A stretch of DNA of 21,395 bases, taken from positions 1-21,395 of the forward strand of contig CAZMQV010000058.1 in NCBI GenBank assembly GCA_964568675.1, in the 5' to 3' direction. The notes under the pieces were generated by a model that ran no database searches, had not been told where the DNA came from, and worked only from the letters and a program-made list of their open reading frames with translations. Positions within the stretch are counted from its first letter, which is position 1; each line of letters begins with the position of its first letter. Both the position numbers and the translations under genes were made by a program. The DNA is from UPXZ01 sp964568675. GTDB lineage: Bacteria; Bacteroidota; Bacteroidia; Bacteroidales; Paludibacteraceae. Below are positions 1 to 7,545 of the stretch, one piece after another.

Positions 1-54
1 GTACGGTGGTGTGAGAGGACAGTGAGCGAAATAATCGCTCACTTCCTACTCGAT
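1..54 (+). mobile_element. 3' end of a group II intron (end of domain V, domain VI, 3' splice site), cut by window start
   Basis: The first bases (GTACGGTG) match the 3' strand of a bacterial group II intron domain V. A domain VI-like hairpin follows: arms AGTGAGCGA (21-29) and TCGCTCACT (35-43) with loop AATAA. Below it, GGA (17-19) pairs with TCC (44-46) and GAG (13-15) with CTC (49-51). A48 is left unpaired seven bases from the proposed 3' end ...CTACTCGAT (54), where the branch-point adenosine of such introns sits. The intron would read on plus and end 29 bases beyond the trhP stop codon, which is on minus. The catalytic half of domain V and any reverse transcriptase ORF lie outside the window. 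The identification rests on motif recall and the fold. Confidence 0.75.
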
Positions 55-82
55 TTTACTTCTATATGTCTATTCCGAAAAT

Positions 83-1339
83 TTATTTTTTCAAATCCTC
101 CGCTTTTACTATTCTGAAAACTTTGTCGTTTCTCCGAATTATTTCTTTTGTTTTAATTGAAAAATAGCTACCTTTTTCGACGCGATCAACAACATGTTGA
201 TCAACATGTATTTCATTGGCAAAATCCTCGTAAGCGCCTGTGGTTTCGCCGGTTATTAGTATTTCATCGCCTTTATTCAAGTATTGAGCTTCGAGTAGAA
301 TCTCTGCAACACCTATTTTTGTAAAGTAATTCGTTACTTTTCCAATGTAAATTTTTCGATGTGTAGCCTCAGAACCGTAGTTATGACTCCATTCACCTAA
401 TCGCTGTCCGAGATAATATCCATCCCAAAACCCTCGATTGAAAACACGAGCAAGACGTGTATCCCAATCTGCAATTTTTTCGTCAGTATATGTTTTTTCC
501 AATGCCGCATCAACAGCTTCACTGTAGCATTTTACCACAGTTTTTACATATTCAGCTCCGCGTGCTCTACCTTCAATTTTGAAAACACGAACACCGGAAT
601 CAATCATTTTATTTAGAAAATGTATGGTTTTAAGGTCTTTGGGCGACATGATGTATTCGTTATCTATTTTAAGCTCTACTTCGCTGTCTTTATCCTTCAC
701 AACATAGCCTCTACGGCATATTTGATTGCATTCTCCTCGATTTGCCGAAACATTTTTTTCGTGAAGACTAAGGTAGCATTTTCCCGAAACAGCCATACAA
801 AGCGCACCATGACAGAACATTTCAATCCGAATGAGTTCCCCTTTTTTACCTCGAATTTGTTCGTCAACGATAGCTTTATGTATTTCTGCTACTTGCTCCA
901 TATTCAATTCGCGTGCCAATACAACCACATCGGCAAACTGAGCGTAAAATTTGAGTGATTCTACATTTGTGATGTTCGTTTGAACCGATAAATGCACTTC
1001 TACACCAATACTTGAGGCATACATCATTGCTGCTACATCCGAAGCGATAATTGCCGTTACGCCCGATTCTTTTGCCGTGTCGATAATTTGCTTCATCAAT
1101 GTAATATCATTGTCATAAATTACCGTATTTACTGTAAGATAGCTGTTTATCTTGTTTTCATTGCATATTTTTACTATCGTTTTCAAATCGTCGGTAGTGA
1201 AATTACTGCTCGATTTACTTCGCATATTAAGTCGTTCAATACCAAAATATACAGAATTTGCTCCTGCTTTTATCGCCGCAGCCAAACTTTCCCAGGAACC
1301 GGCCGGAGCCATGATTTCGATGTCGCTTCGTTGAATCAT
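83..1339 (-). CDS. trhP: U32 family peptidase-like tRNA hydroxylation protein TrhP
   Basis: A 418-aa protein of the U32 'collagenase-like peptidase' family. TrhP (YegP/YegQ-type) members act in prephenate-dependent hydroxylation of U34 in tRNA to ho5U, and are not proven proteases. The N-terminal half is a barrel-like domain opening with APAGSWESL (11-19). The U32 signature follows at about 173-209, with cysteines at 176, 181, 188, 204 and 208 (CHGALC, SGKC, GEC, QIC); in relatives such as UbiU/UbiV these hold an iron-sulfur cluster. The last 80 residues form the small U32 C-terminal domain. The gene is divergent from dusB across 182 bases. A TAAATTTG motif on minus at 1431-1438 could be its -7 element. 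Family membership is clear; TrhP versus another U32 paralogue is less certain. Confidence 0.85.
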   Translation of the reverse strand: MIQRSDIEIMAPAGSWESLAAAIKAGANSVYFGIERLNMRSKSSSNFTTDDLKTIVKICNENKINSYLTVNTVIYDNDITLMKQIIDTAKESGVTAIIASDVAAMMYASSIGVEVHLSVQTNITNVESLKFYAQFADVVVLARELNMEQVAEIHKAIVDEQIRGKKGELIRIEMFCHGALCMAVSGKCYLSLHEKNVSANRGECNQICRRGYVVKDKDSEVELKIDNEYIMSPKDLKTIHFLNKMIDSGVRVFKIEGRARGAEYVKTVVKCYSEAVDAALEKTYTDEKIADWDTRLARVFNRGFWDGYYLGQRLGEWSHNYGSEATHRKIYIGKVTNYFTKIGVAEILLEAQYLNKGDEILITGETTGAYEDFANEIHVDQHVVDRVEKGSYFSIKTKEIIRRNDKVFRIVKAEDLKK

Positions 1340-1422
1340 TTAACTATTTATGTTTTAATTTGTTGTATTCATTGTTATCGTATTTATTGATTAGGGTGAA
1401 TCAATAAACGTTTCATTTTCAT

Positions 1423-1430
1423 TATCTTTG
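1423..1430 (+). promoter_or_regulatory. Bacteroidota-type -7 element of dusB
   Basis: TATCTTTG followed by CA matches the TAnnTTTG -7 consensus of the Bacteroidota housekeeping sigma factor. It lies 91 bases before the dusB ATG. No good TTTG -33 partner is visible about 19 bases upstream. A minus-strand TAAATTTG abuts it (1431-1438) and could serve trhP. Confidence 0.6.
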
Positions 1431-1521
1431 CAAATTTACTGCAAATAATTTTAATAGGATAGATTACTCTTAATTTTAATGCTTTAAAAGGCATTTATTC
1501 ATATTTCAAACATTTTTTTAG

Positions 1522-2493
1522 ATGAAAATTTCTAATCTTAGTTTTCGCGATAAACCACTTTTCCTTGCGCCGATGGAAGATGTTACCGATCCAGCATTTC
1601 GGCTTTTATGTAAAAAATTTGGCGCAGATATGGTTTATACCGAATTTATTTCTGCCGATGCTTTAATAAGAAGTGTGAAACGCACGGAACAAAAATTGAC
1701 TATATATGATGAAGAACGCCCGGTTGCTATTCAAATATACGGGCGTGATGCTTCGGCAATGAGCGAAGCCGCTAAAATTGCAGAAACAGCTAAACCCGAT
1801 ATTATTGATCTTAATTTTGGTTGTCCGGTGAAACGTGTCGCCATGAAAGGTGCAGGGTCCGGTCTTATGCGCGATGTACCCTTGATGATTGAAATAACTA
1901 AAGCGGTAGTAGATGCAGTGAAAGTACCAGTAACAGTAAAAACTCGTTTAGGATGGGATGAAAACAGTAAGATCATCGTTGATTTAGCCGAACAACTTCA
2001 AGATACAGGAATTCAGGCATTAACCATTCATGGTCGCACTCGTTCGCAGATGTATAAGGGTGATGCCGATTGGACGCTTATCGGCGAAGTTAAAAATAAC
2101 CAGCGGATGGTAATTCCTATAATTGGCAATGGAGATGTTACGACACCCGAACGCGCAGATGAATGCTTTAATAAGTACGGAGTAGATGCAGTAATGGTAG
2201 GTCGTGCGAGCATTGGTAAACCATGGATTTTTGCCGAAATGCGACATTATCTCGATACTAATAAACTTATAACTCCAATTTGTTTTGCTGAGCAGAAAGC
2301 TATTTTAAAGCAGCAAGTAATTAATTCTATCGAGTGGCTCGACGAACGACGAGGCATATTACATTCAAGACGGCATTTGGCTGCAAGTCCCGCATTTAAA
2401 GGCATTCCTAATTTCAAAGAAACGCGTATTGCCATGCTACGAGCTACTACTAAAGATGAGCTTTTTGAATTAATTGATTCGGTAGATATTTAA
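1522..2493 (+). CDS. dusB: tRNA-dihydrouridine synthase
   Basis: A 323-aa FMN- and NADPH-dependent enzyme that reduces uridines in the tRNA D-loop to dihydrouridine. The TIM-barrel start LAPMEDVTDPAFR (15-27) is typical, as is the active-site segment NFGCPVKRV with catalytic Cys101. FMN-binding elements VKTRLGW (139-145) and TIHGRTR follow, then the phosphate-binding IGNGDV and VMVGRASIGKPWIF. Length fits the family. The start codon lies downstream of a good -7 motif and opens with the usual short leader before the barrel. It is divergent from another tRNA-modification gene, trhP. The dusB symbol is used in the broad sense common for single Dus proteins in this phylum. Confidence 0.92.
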   Translation: MKISNLSFRDKPLFLAPMEDVTDPAFRLLCKKFGADMVYTEFISADALIRSVKRTEQKLTIYDEERPVAIQIYGRDASAMSEAAKIAETAKPDIIDLNFGCPVKRVAMKGAGSGLMRDVPLMIEITKAVVDAVKVPVTVKTRLGWDENSKIIVDLAEQLQDTGIQALTIHGRTRSQMYKGDADWTLIGEVKNNQRMVIPIIGNGDVTTPERADECFNKYGVDAVMVGRASIGKPWIFAEMRHYLDTNKLITPICFAEQKAILKQQVINSIEWLDERRGILHSRRHLAASPAFKGIPNFKETRIAMLRATTKDELFELIDSVDI

Positions 2494-2518
2494 TTTTGAT
2501 TTTTTATCTTTATAATTC

Positions 2519-2548
2519 TTGAAACTGAATATATAATTCATAAATTTG
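2519..2548 (+). promoter_or_regulatory. Bacteroidota-type promoter of the M13 peptidase gene
   Basis: TTG (2519-2521), 19 bases, then TAAATTTG (2541-2548): the best match in the window to the -33/-7 arrangement of Bacteroidota promoters. It lies 48 bases before the ATG at 2597 and shows the peptidase gene can be transcribed independently of dusB. Confidence 0.65.
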
Positions 2549-2596
2549 CAGATTATAGCTCAATAAAACTCATCTCAATTTATAAATTTACTCTTT

Positions 2597-4639
2597 ATGA
2601 AACTTATAAAAACTGCTTTCATCAGTGGAAGCGTATTATTTTCAAGCTTACTTATGACCACCGGATGTAACAAACCTAAAGAACAGACTGCCGGTATCCG
2701 TATCGAAAATATGGATACTACATCCAAACCAGGCAATGATTTTTATCAATTTGCTACCGGAGGATGGCAAAAACTTAATCCAATTTCCGGAGAATATTCT
2801 CGTTATGGGAGTTTTGATAAACTTGCTGAAGATAATCGGATGCAATTGCGAGGTTTAATTGAAGAAATTGCCTCGAAAAAACATCAAACTGGAACTATCG
2901 AACAAAAAATAGCCGATCTTTTCAATTTGGCAATGGATAGCGTCAAACTCAATCAGGATGGAATAAATCCGATAAAGGAAGATTTAAGTAAAATTTCTTC
3001 GTTGAAAGATACTAAAGAATTGATAAACATCCTTCCTGTATTAATGAAACAAGGTATTTCGCCCTTTTTCTATGTTTATGTGGATGCCGACCCGATGAAT
3101 AGTAACGCGTATTTAGTACAAACTCATCAGGGAGGTATTGGCTTAGGTCAACGCGATTATTATATTGATACGGATGAAAATACTAAAAATATTCGTACTA
3201 AGTATGCTCAATTGATTGTTGATTTATTTTCAAAAGCTGGAATGCAAGCAAGCGAAGCTTCTAAAGCAAGCTCTGATGTAATGCGTATCGAAACACGACT
3301 TGCAAAATCTGCTTACGATAATGTAAAACTAAGAGATCCACATGCCAATTATAATAAGATGAGCGTAGATAATCTACAAAAATTAGTTCCTCAAATTGAT
3401 TGGAAAGTATTTTTCGCCTCATTTGGTCTGAAAGATTTAGCTGAAATATCGATTTCTCAAAAAGAACAATTGATTGAAGTTGGCAAAATTTTAAGTTCGG
3501 AACCTTTCGAAGCTCAAAAATCGTATCTTCTTTGGAATCTGATAAATAGTTCGGCATCATTTTTAAGTGATGATATTGACCAATTAAATTTTAATTTTTA
3601 TGGTAAAGTTCTTTCCGGAAAACAAGAACAACAAGCTCGATGGAAGCGTGCTGTTGATGCTGTTGACGGTTCATTAGGCGAAGCAGTAGGGCAGATGTAT
3701 GTAAAGAAATATTTTCCTGCTGAAGCCAAAGAAAGAATGTTGCAGCTGGTACAAAACTTACAAAAAACCTTAGGTGAGCGTATTAATAATTTAAGCTGGA
3801 TGGGCGATAGCACGAAATTAAAAGCGAAAGATAAATTAAACGCTTTCCATGTGAAAATTGGATATCCTGATACTTGGCGCGATTATACCACCTTAGATAT
3901 TAAAAATGACAGTTATTGGGCTAATTTTAAGCGTGCAAATCAATTTAATACCGACTTTATGTTTTCCAAAGTAGGTAAACCTGTGGACAAGGACGAATGG
4001 CTCATGACACCACAAACTGTTAACGCATATTACAATCCAAGTACAAATGAAATTTGTTTCCCTGCAGGTATTCTTCAGTATCCATTTTTCGATATGAATG
4101 CTGACGATGCTTTCAATTATGGAGCAATAGGTGTAGTTATCGGACATGAAATGACACATGGTTTCGATGATCAAGGCAGACAATATGATAAGGATGGTAA
4201 TTTGAAAGATTGGTGGACAAAAGATGATGCTACCAAATTCGATGCGCGAGCCAATGCACTATCCAATTATTATAATAAGATTGAAGTTGCTCCCGGAGTT
4301 CATGCTAATGGAAAATTCACATTAGGTGAAAATATTGCGGATCAGGGTGGTTTGTTAATATCTTATCAAGCCTTTAGCAATGTACTTAAATCAAATCCAT
4401 TGAAAAATAAAGATGGTTTCACGCCCGAACAACGCTTTTTCTTAGCTTATGCCAATGTTTGGGCTGCCAATATTCGTCCTGAGGAAATATTGAAACGTAC
4501 CAAAACAGATCCGCATTCACTTGGTAAATGGCGTGTAAACGCTGCTTTACCCCATATTGATTCATGGTATTCAGCGTTCGACATTAAACCTGAAAATACA
4601 TTGTATGTAGCTCCAGATCAACGCGCTATTGTTTGGTAA
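2597..4639 (+). CDS. pepO: M13 family zinc metallopeptidase lipoprotein (neprilysin/PepO-like)
   Basis: A 680-aa oligopeptidase of the neprilysin (M13) family. The signal peptide ends in a lipobox with Cys24 (LLMTTGC), so it is probably a periplasm-facing or surface lipoprotein. The N-terminal M13 domain spans about 40-430. The catalytic part shows the substrate-binding NAYY (476-479), the zinc motif HEMTH (517-521, catalytic Glu518) and ENIAD (578-582, third zinc ligand Glu578). GKWRVNAALPHID and a C-terminal tryptophan (VW) complete the family pattern. All catalytic residues are present, so it should be an active peptidase cutting short peptides. It has its own promoter and is followed by a strong terminator. 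The symbol is a family-level label. Confidence 0.93.
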   Translation: MKLIKTAFISGSVLFSSLLMTTGCNKPKEQTAGIRIENMDTTSKPGNDFYQFATGGWQKLNPISGEYSRYGSFDKLAEDNRMQLRGLIEEIASKKHQTGTIEQKIADLFNLAMDSVKLNQDGINPIKEDLSKISSLKDTKELINILPVLMKQGISPFFYVYVDADPMNSNAYLVQTHQGGIGLGQRDYYIDTDENTKNIRTKYAQLIVDLFSKAGMQASEASKASSDVMRIETRLAKSAYDNVKLRDPHANYNKMSVDNLQKLVPQIDWKVFFASFGLKDLAEISISQKEQLIEVGKILSSEPFEAQKSYLLWNLINSSASFLSDDIDQLNFNFYGKVLSGKQEQQARWKRAVDAVDGSLGEAVGQMYVKKYFPAEAKERMLQLVQNLQKTLGERINNLSWMGDSTKLKAKDKLNAFHVKIGYPDTWRDYTTLDIKNDSYWANFKRANQFNTDFMFSKVGKPVDKDEWLMTPQTVNAYYNPSTNEICFPAGILQYPFFDMNADDAFNYGAIGVVIGHEMTHGFDDQGRQYDKDGNLKDWWTKDDATKFDARANALSNYYNKIEVAPGVHANGKFTLGENIADQGGLLISYQAFSNVLKSNPLKNKDGFTPEQRFFLAYANVWAANIRPEEILKRTKTDPHSLGKWRVNAALPHIDSWYSAFDIKPENTLYVAPDQRAIVW

Positions 4640-4666
4640 GCTCATATCAAATAATTTTTAAAATTA

Positions 4667-4700
4667 AAATCCCCAAACTTAATTCAATGTTTGGGGATTT
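4667..4700. terminator. Bidirectional intrinsic terminator between pepO and the small basic ORF
   Basis: A perfect 12-bp stem (AAATCCCCAAAC at 4667-4678, GTTTGGGGATTT at 4689-4700) with a 10-base loop. T's follow on the plus strand, and on the minus strand the sequence continues TTTTAATTTT. It lies 27 bases after the peptidase stop and 5 bases after the stop of the convergent small ORF, so it can end both transcripts. Confidence 0.88.
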
Positions 4701-4705
4701 TTGTG

Positions 4706-4882
4706 TTAATCTATTTCGCTTCTATAATCCTTTTTGTCGCGTTTATATGCTTTGGGCGAGGTTTCCTTTGTTGAGTGATTAATAGGCTTACCATGGGCTT
4801 TAATTTCAGCCTCACGACTTTCTTTTCGCATCAATTTAAGTACATCTTTTACTACCTGATTTTTTTCTTTTTTTCTTTTCAT
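4706..4882 (-). CDS. Uncharacterised 58-aa lysine-rich protein downstream of tsaE
   Basis: An ATG-to-TAA frame of 58 codons, starting MKRKKEKNQVVKDVLKLMRK and ending KDYRSEID. It is extremely basic at the N-terminus, then a probable amphipathic helix (VVKDVLKLMRKESREAEI), then a Lys/Ser/Tyr-rich tail; no signal peptide, membrane helix or cysteine. It starts 22 bases after the tsaE stop on the same strand and ends 5 bases before a strong terminator, so it is probably the last gene of the tsaE transcript. Short proteins of similar make-up (helix followed by an 'HGKP' segment and a basic tail) occur in Bacteroidales as hypothetical proteins, from memory. Function unknown; nucleic-acid or ribosome binding is only a guess from charge. 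Confidence 0.7.
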   Translation of the reverse strand: MKRKKEKNQVVKDVLKLMRKESREAEIKAHGKPINHSTKETSPKAYKRDKKDYRSEID

Positions 4883-4904
4883 TATTTAATATGATATTAA
4901 CATA

Positions 4905-5336
4905 TTATTTATTGTCGATTGTTACCATTCTTATACCATTTTCTACCTCTTCAATATCTACATTAACTGCGTTTTCCGGTAATATCTGTTCAATATTGTC
5001 TGCCCACTCAATAAAACAATAATTACCGCTATAAAGATATTCTTCCGCACCAAGGTTGAACGCGTCCTGAACTTTTTCTATTCTGTAGCAATCAAAATGA
5101 TAAATTATTTCTCCTTCTCTACTTTCGTATTCATTTACAATAGAGAATGTTGGGCTATTGACTGTCTCCTTTACTCCAAGTTCTTCGCAAATAGCTTTAA
5201 TAAAAGTAGTTTTGCCTGCTCCCATTTTGCCATTAAAGCAATATACTTTTTCGGGATTCGATTGAAGATGTGAAACAAATTGTTTTGCTGTAAATTTTAT
5301 CGTATTCAGATTCCTGATTGTTAATATTGTCATCAT
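4905..5336 (-). CDS. tsaE: tRNA threonylcarbamoyladenosine biosynthesis ATPase TsaE
   Basis: A 143-aa P-loop ATPase that works with TsaB and TsaD to place the threonylcarbamoyl group on A37 of ANN-decoding tRNAs. The Walker A motif is GKMGAGKT (36-43). The family segment SPTFSIVNEY (61-70) and the Walker B-like HFDCYRIE and FIEWAD (108-113) are in the expected order and spacing. The frame has two adjacent ATGs, either of which may be used. A -7 motif lies about 165 bases upstream on minus. The 58-aa basic protein gene follows closely on the same strand. Confidence 0.93.
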   Translation of the reverse strand: MMTILTIRNLNTIKFTAKQFVSHLQSNPEKVYCFNGKMGAGKTTFIKAICEELGVKETVNSPTFSIVNEYESREGEIIYHFDCYRIEKVQDAFNLGAEEYLYSGNYCFIEWADNIEQILPENAVNVDIEEVENGIRMVTIDNK

Positions 5337-5659
5337 ATTTACGTCATTAGTTTGTTTTAATTTTATTTTATATTTTCAGTGTTTTAAGTAAAATGTATAT
5401 GTATATTAAAAGTATATTCCCAATTACTTTTTTCACTTATTTCGAAATTATCTTTTCCAGTTCAAAGAATCCTAAAATTCAATTTCGAATTTATTTTTGC
5501 AAAGATAAATTTTTCTTAATCGAATTGTCAAATTCAATCTAAACATTTTTTTTTTCTAATTCAGCTTCTCTTTTAAATACATCGCATGCACAGTATTTTT
5601 ATTGCTTTACATCACGATATTTACCTATTGGAATGCAGATTAAATTAAATAATCGATTC
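5337..5659. other. Intergenic region between tsaE and uvrC
   Basis: 323 bases of very A/T-rich DNA with no credible gene on either strand. It holds a likely tsaE promoter on minus (5500-5532). I see no clear intrinsic terminator for uvrC, whose transcript would run in from the right. Confidence 0.6.
5500..5532 (-). promoter_or_regulatory. Bacteroidota-type promoter of tsaE
   Basis: On the minus strand TATCTTTG (5500-5507) is followed by CAAAAA. A TTTG lies 21 bases upstream of it (5529-5532). This matches the phylum's -33/-7 architecture and would give a 5' leader of about 150 bases for tsaE. Confidence 0.55.
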
Positions 5660-7477
5660 TCATGGAGTTGATTCGCTGTGAAAATAGTTGTAAACTATTG
5701 AAGCTCTGTTAGTTCCAATACTTTTTTCAAGTTCAGTAAAATCAGCTGTTCTAATTCGTTTTACGCTTTTAAAATCTGAAATTAACTTTAGTTTAGATAT
5801 ATTACCAATTCCTTTTATATTATCAAGTTCAGATGCTATTTGATTCTTACTTCTTTTTTCGCGATGAAATTTAATAGCAAATCGGTGAACTTCTTCCTGG
5901 ATTGTACTCATTAGTTTAAAAAGACTATCATTGGGTTTAAGTCCAATATTTTTTGGTGGAAATCCGAAAACTAACTCCCGTGTTTTGTGTTTACTATCTT
6001 TTGCCAATCCGGCAATTGGTATTTTCAATTGCAGTTCATCTTCTATCACTTGTCTAATCACTTCCATTTGCCCAATCCCTCCATCAGCAATTATTAGGTC
6101 GGGTAGGGGAGTGTCTTCTTCTATACTCCTTTTATATCTTCTGTAAACTACTTCTTTCATCGACGCATAGTCGTCCGGTCCTATCACAGTTTTGATATTA
6201 TATTTCCGATAATCTTTTTTGGACGGTTTCGCTTTTTTAAATACGACACAAGCAGCCACAGCATCCGAACCGGAAATATTTGAATTATCAAATGCTTCAA
6301 TTATCATTGGAATTTTATCGAGCTGTAATTTTTCCTGTATTTCAGTCAATATTCGGATTGCTTTTTGATCCGGATTTAGTTTTTCAGCATGTTTCAGCTT
6401 GTCCAGTTTGTATTGTTTTACATTTTGATATGATAAATCGAGTAGTTTTTTTCTATCTCCGCGTTGTGGAATCACCGTTTTTACATCTTTTAGTTCATAT
6501 TCGATGGGGAAGGGGAGTAGTATTTCTTTGGAATTACTATTTAATTTCTCTCGTAATTCTAAAATTGCCATAGCGAGAATTTCCTCTTTATCCTCGTCCA
6601 ATTGCTTTTTCATTTCAATGGTGTATCCCTGAATAATAGCTCCTTTCGAAATTCGGAGAATATTAATGTATGCAGTATTATCGTCTTCTTCGTATCCAAA
6701 TACATCGGTATTGAACACTACAGAATTTGCAATTATCGATTTTGATTTGTAATCTTCAATCAATTCAAATTTTTGTTTTAGTATGTTTGCATCTTCAAAT
6801 CGGTATTGAGCCGATAATTCTTTCATTTCTTCAAGAAGAATTTTGCTGATTTCATTTGCATCTCCTTGAATAATTTTCCGAATTTCATCAATTTGTTTGC
6901 GGTATTCATCCCTGGTTTGATATCCCACACATGGGGCATCACATCTTTTAATATGATATTGAAGACAAATATTGAATTTATTTTTTTCAATGTTTTCAAC
7001 TGTAAGTGGTAAATGACAAGTTCTAATTTTGTATAGCTGATGAATGATATCTAAAATCGCGTTTATTGTCCAGACCGAACTATATGGACCGAAGTATTCA
7101 CCTGCTCGTTTATCAATATTTCTTGTTTTAAATACTCGTGGAAATTCCTCTTTTGTAATACAAATACTTGGATAAGTTTTGCCATCTTTAAGTAGAACAT
7201 TGTATCTTGGTTGGTATTCTTTTATCAAATTATTTTCGAGCAACAATGCGTCTTCCGGAGTATCTACTACGATGAAACGGAGGTACGAAATATTTTTTAC
7301 TAACACCCTTACTTTCGAATTATCGTGCGATTTATTGAAGTAGGAAGATACTCTTTTTTTAAGATTTTTCGCTTTACCTACATATATTATTTCATCACGA
7401 ATATTAAAGTATTGATATACTCCCGGTGCTTCCGGAAGCATAGCTATCTGTTCTTTTAATGTTTTGTTATCTTTCAT
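5660..7477 (-). CDS. uvrC: Excinuclease ABC subunit C
   Basis: The dual-incision nuclease of nucleotide excision repair. From the chosen start it is 605 aa. The GIY-YIG domain shows GVY (19-21) and YVG (32-34) with KNLKKRV. A four-cysteine cluster matches the iron-sulfur site of UvrC: RTC, then NIC, seven residues, C, three residues, C (IKRCDAPC). A UVR motif (SAQYRFEDANILKQKF) and the RNase H-like nuclease half (EAFDNSNISGSDAVAA, LIIADGG) follow, then tandem helix-hairpin-helix (NIKGIGNISKLKLI). The frame is open upstream to an ATG at 7540. I prefer the ATG at 7475-7477 because the extra 21 residues (FHVEQRA...) are translated through a parS-like palindrome and because a -7 motif overlaps the upstream ATG. 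Upstream boundary 7540 is the alternative. Confidence 0.93.
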   Translation of the reverse strand: MKDNKTLKEQIAMLPEAPGVYQYFNIRDEIIYVGKAKNLKKRVSSYFNKSHDNSKVRVLVKNISYLRFIVVDTPEDALLLENNLIKEYQPRYNVLLKDGKTYPSICITKEEFPRVFKTRNIDKRAGEYFGPYSSVWTINAILDIIHQLYKIRTCHLPLTVENIEKNKFNICLQYHIKRCDAPCVGYQTRDEYRKQIDEIRKIIQGDANEISKILLEEMKELSAQYRFEDANILKQKFELIEDYKSKSIIANSVVFNTDVFGYEEDDNTAYINILRISKGAIIQGYTIEMKKQLDEDKEEILAMAILELREKLNSNSKEILLPFPIEYELKDVKTVIPQRGDRKKLLDLSYQNVKQYKLDKLKHAEKLNPDQKAIRILTEIQEKLQLDKIPMIIEAFDNSNISGSDAVAACVVFKKAKPSKKDYRKYNIKTVIGPDDYASMKEVVYRRYKRSIEEDTPLPDLIIADGGIGQMEVIRQVIEDELQLKIPIAGLAKDSKHKTRELVFGFPPKNIGLKPNDSLFKLMSTIQEEVHRFAIKFHREKRSKNQIASELDNIKGIGNISKLKLISDFKSVKRIRTADFTELEKSIGTNRASIVYNYFHSESTP

Positions 7478-7484
7478 TGCTCGT

Positions 7485-7500
7485 TGTTCCACGTGGAACT
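7485..7500. promoter_or_regulatory. parS: parS-like ParB-binding palindrome in the uvrC leader
   Basis: TGTTCCACGTGGAACT contains a perfect 14-bp palindrome (7486-7499). It differs from the broadly conserved chromosomal parS (TGTTTCACGTGAAACA) by one symmetric substitution plus the last base. It lies 8 bases upstream of the preferred uvrC start codon. A second copy of the core occurs at 8010-8025, about 525 bases away. A role as a ParB/Spo0J loading site is inferred from the match and from proximity to mnmG (gidA). Confidence 0.65.
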
Positions 7501-7537
7501 TTCTTTGCTTATTACTCTGATTTTTATCGTGTTGATA

Positions 7538-7545
7538 CAAAAATA
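7538..7545 (-). promoter_or_regulatory. Possible -7 element of uvrC
   Basis: TATTTTTG on the minus strand fits TAnnTTTG. It overlaps the upstream ATG of the uvrC frame, so a transcript started here would begin at about 7531. It could then only be translated from the ATG at 7477, leaving the parS-like site in the leader. No clear -33 is visible. Confidence 0.4.
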
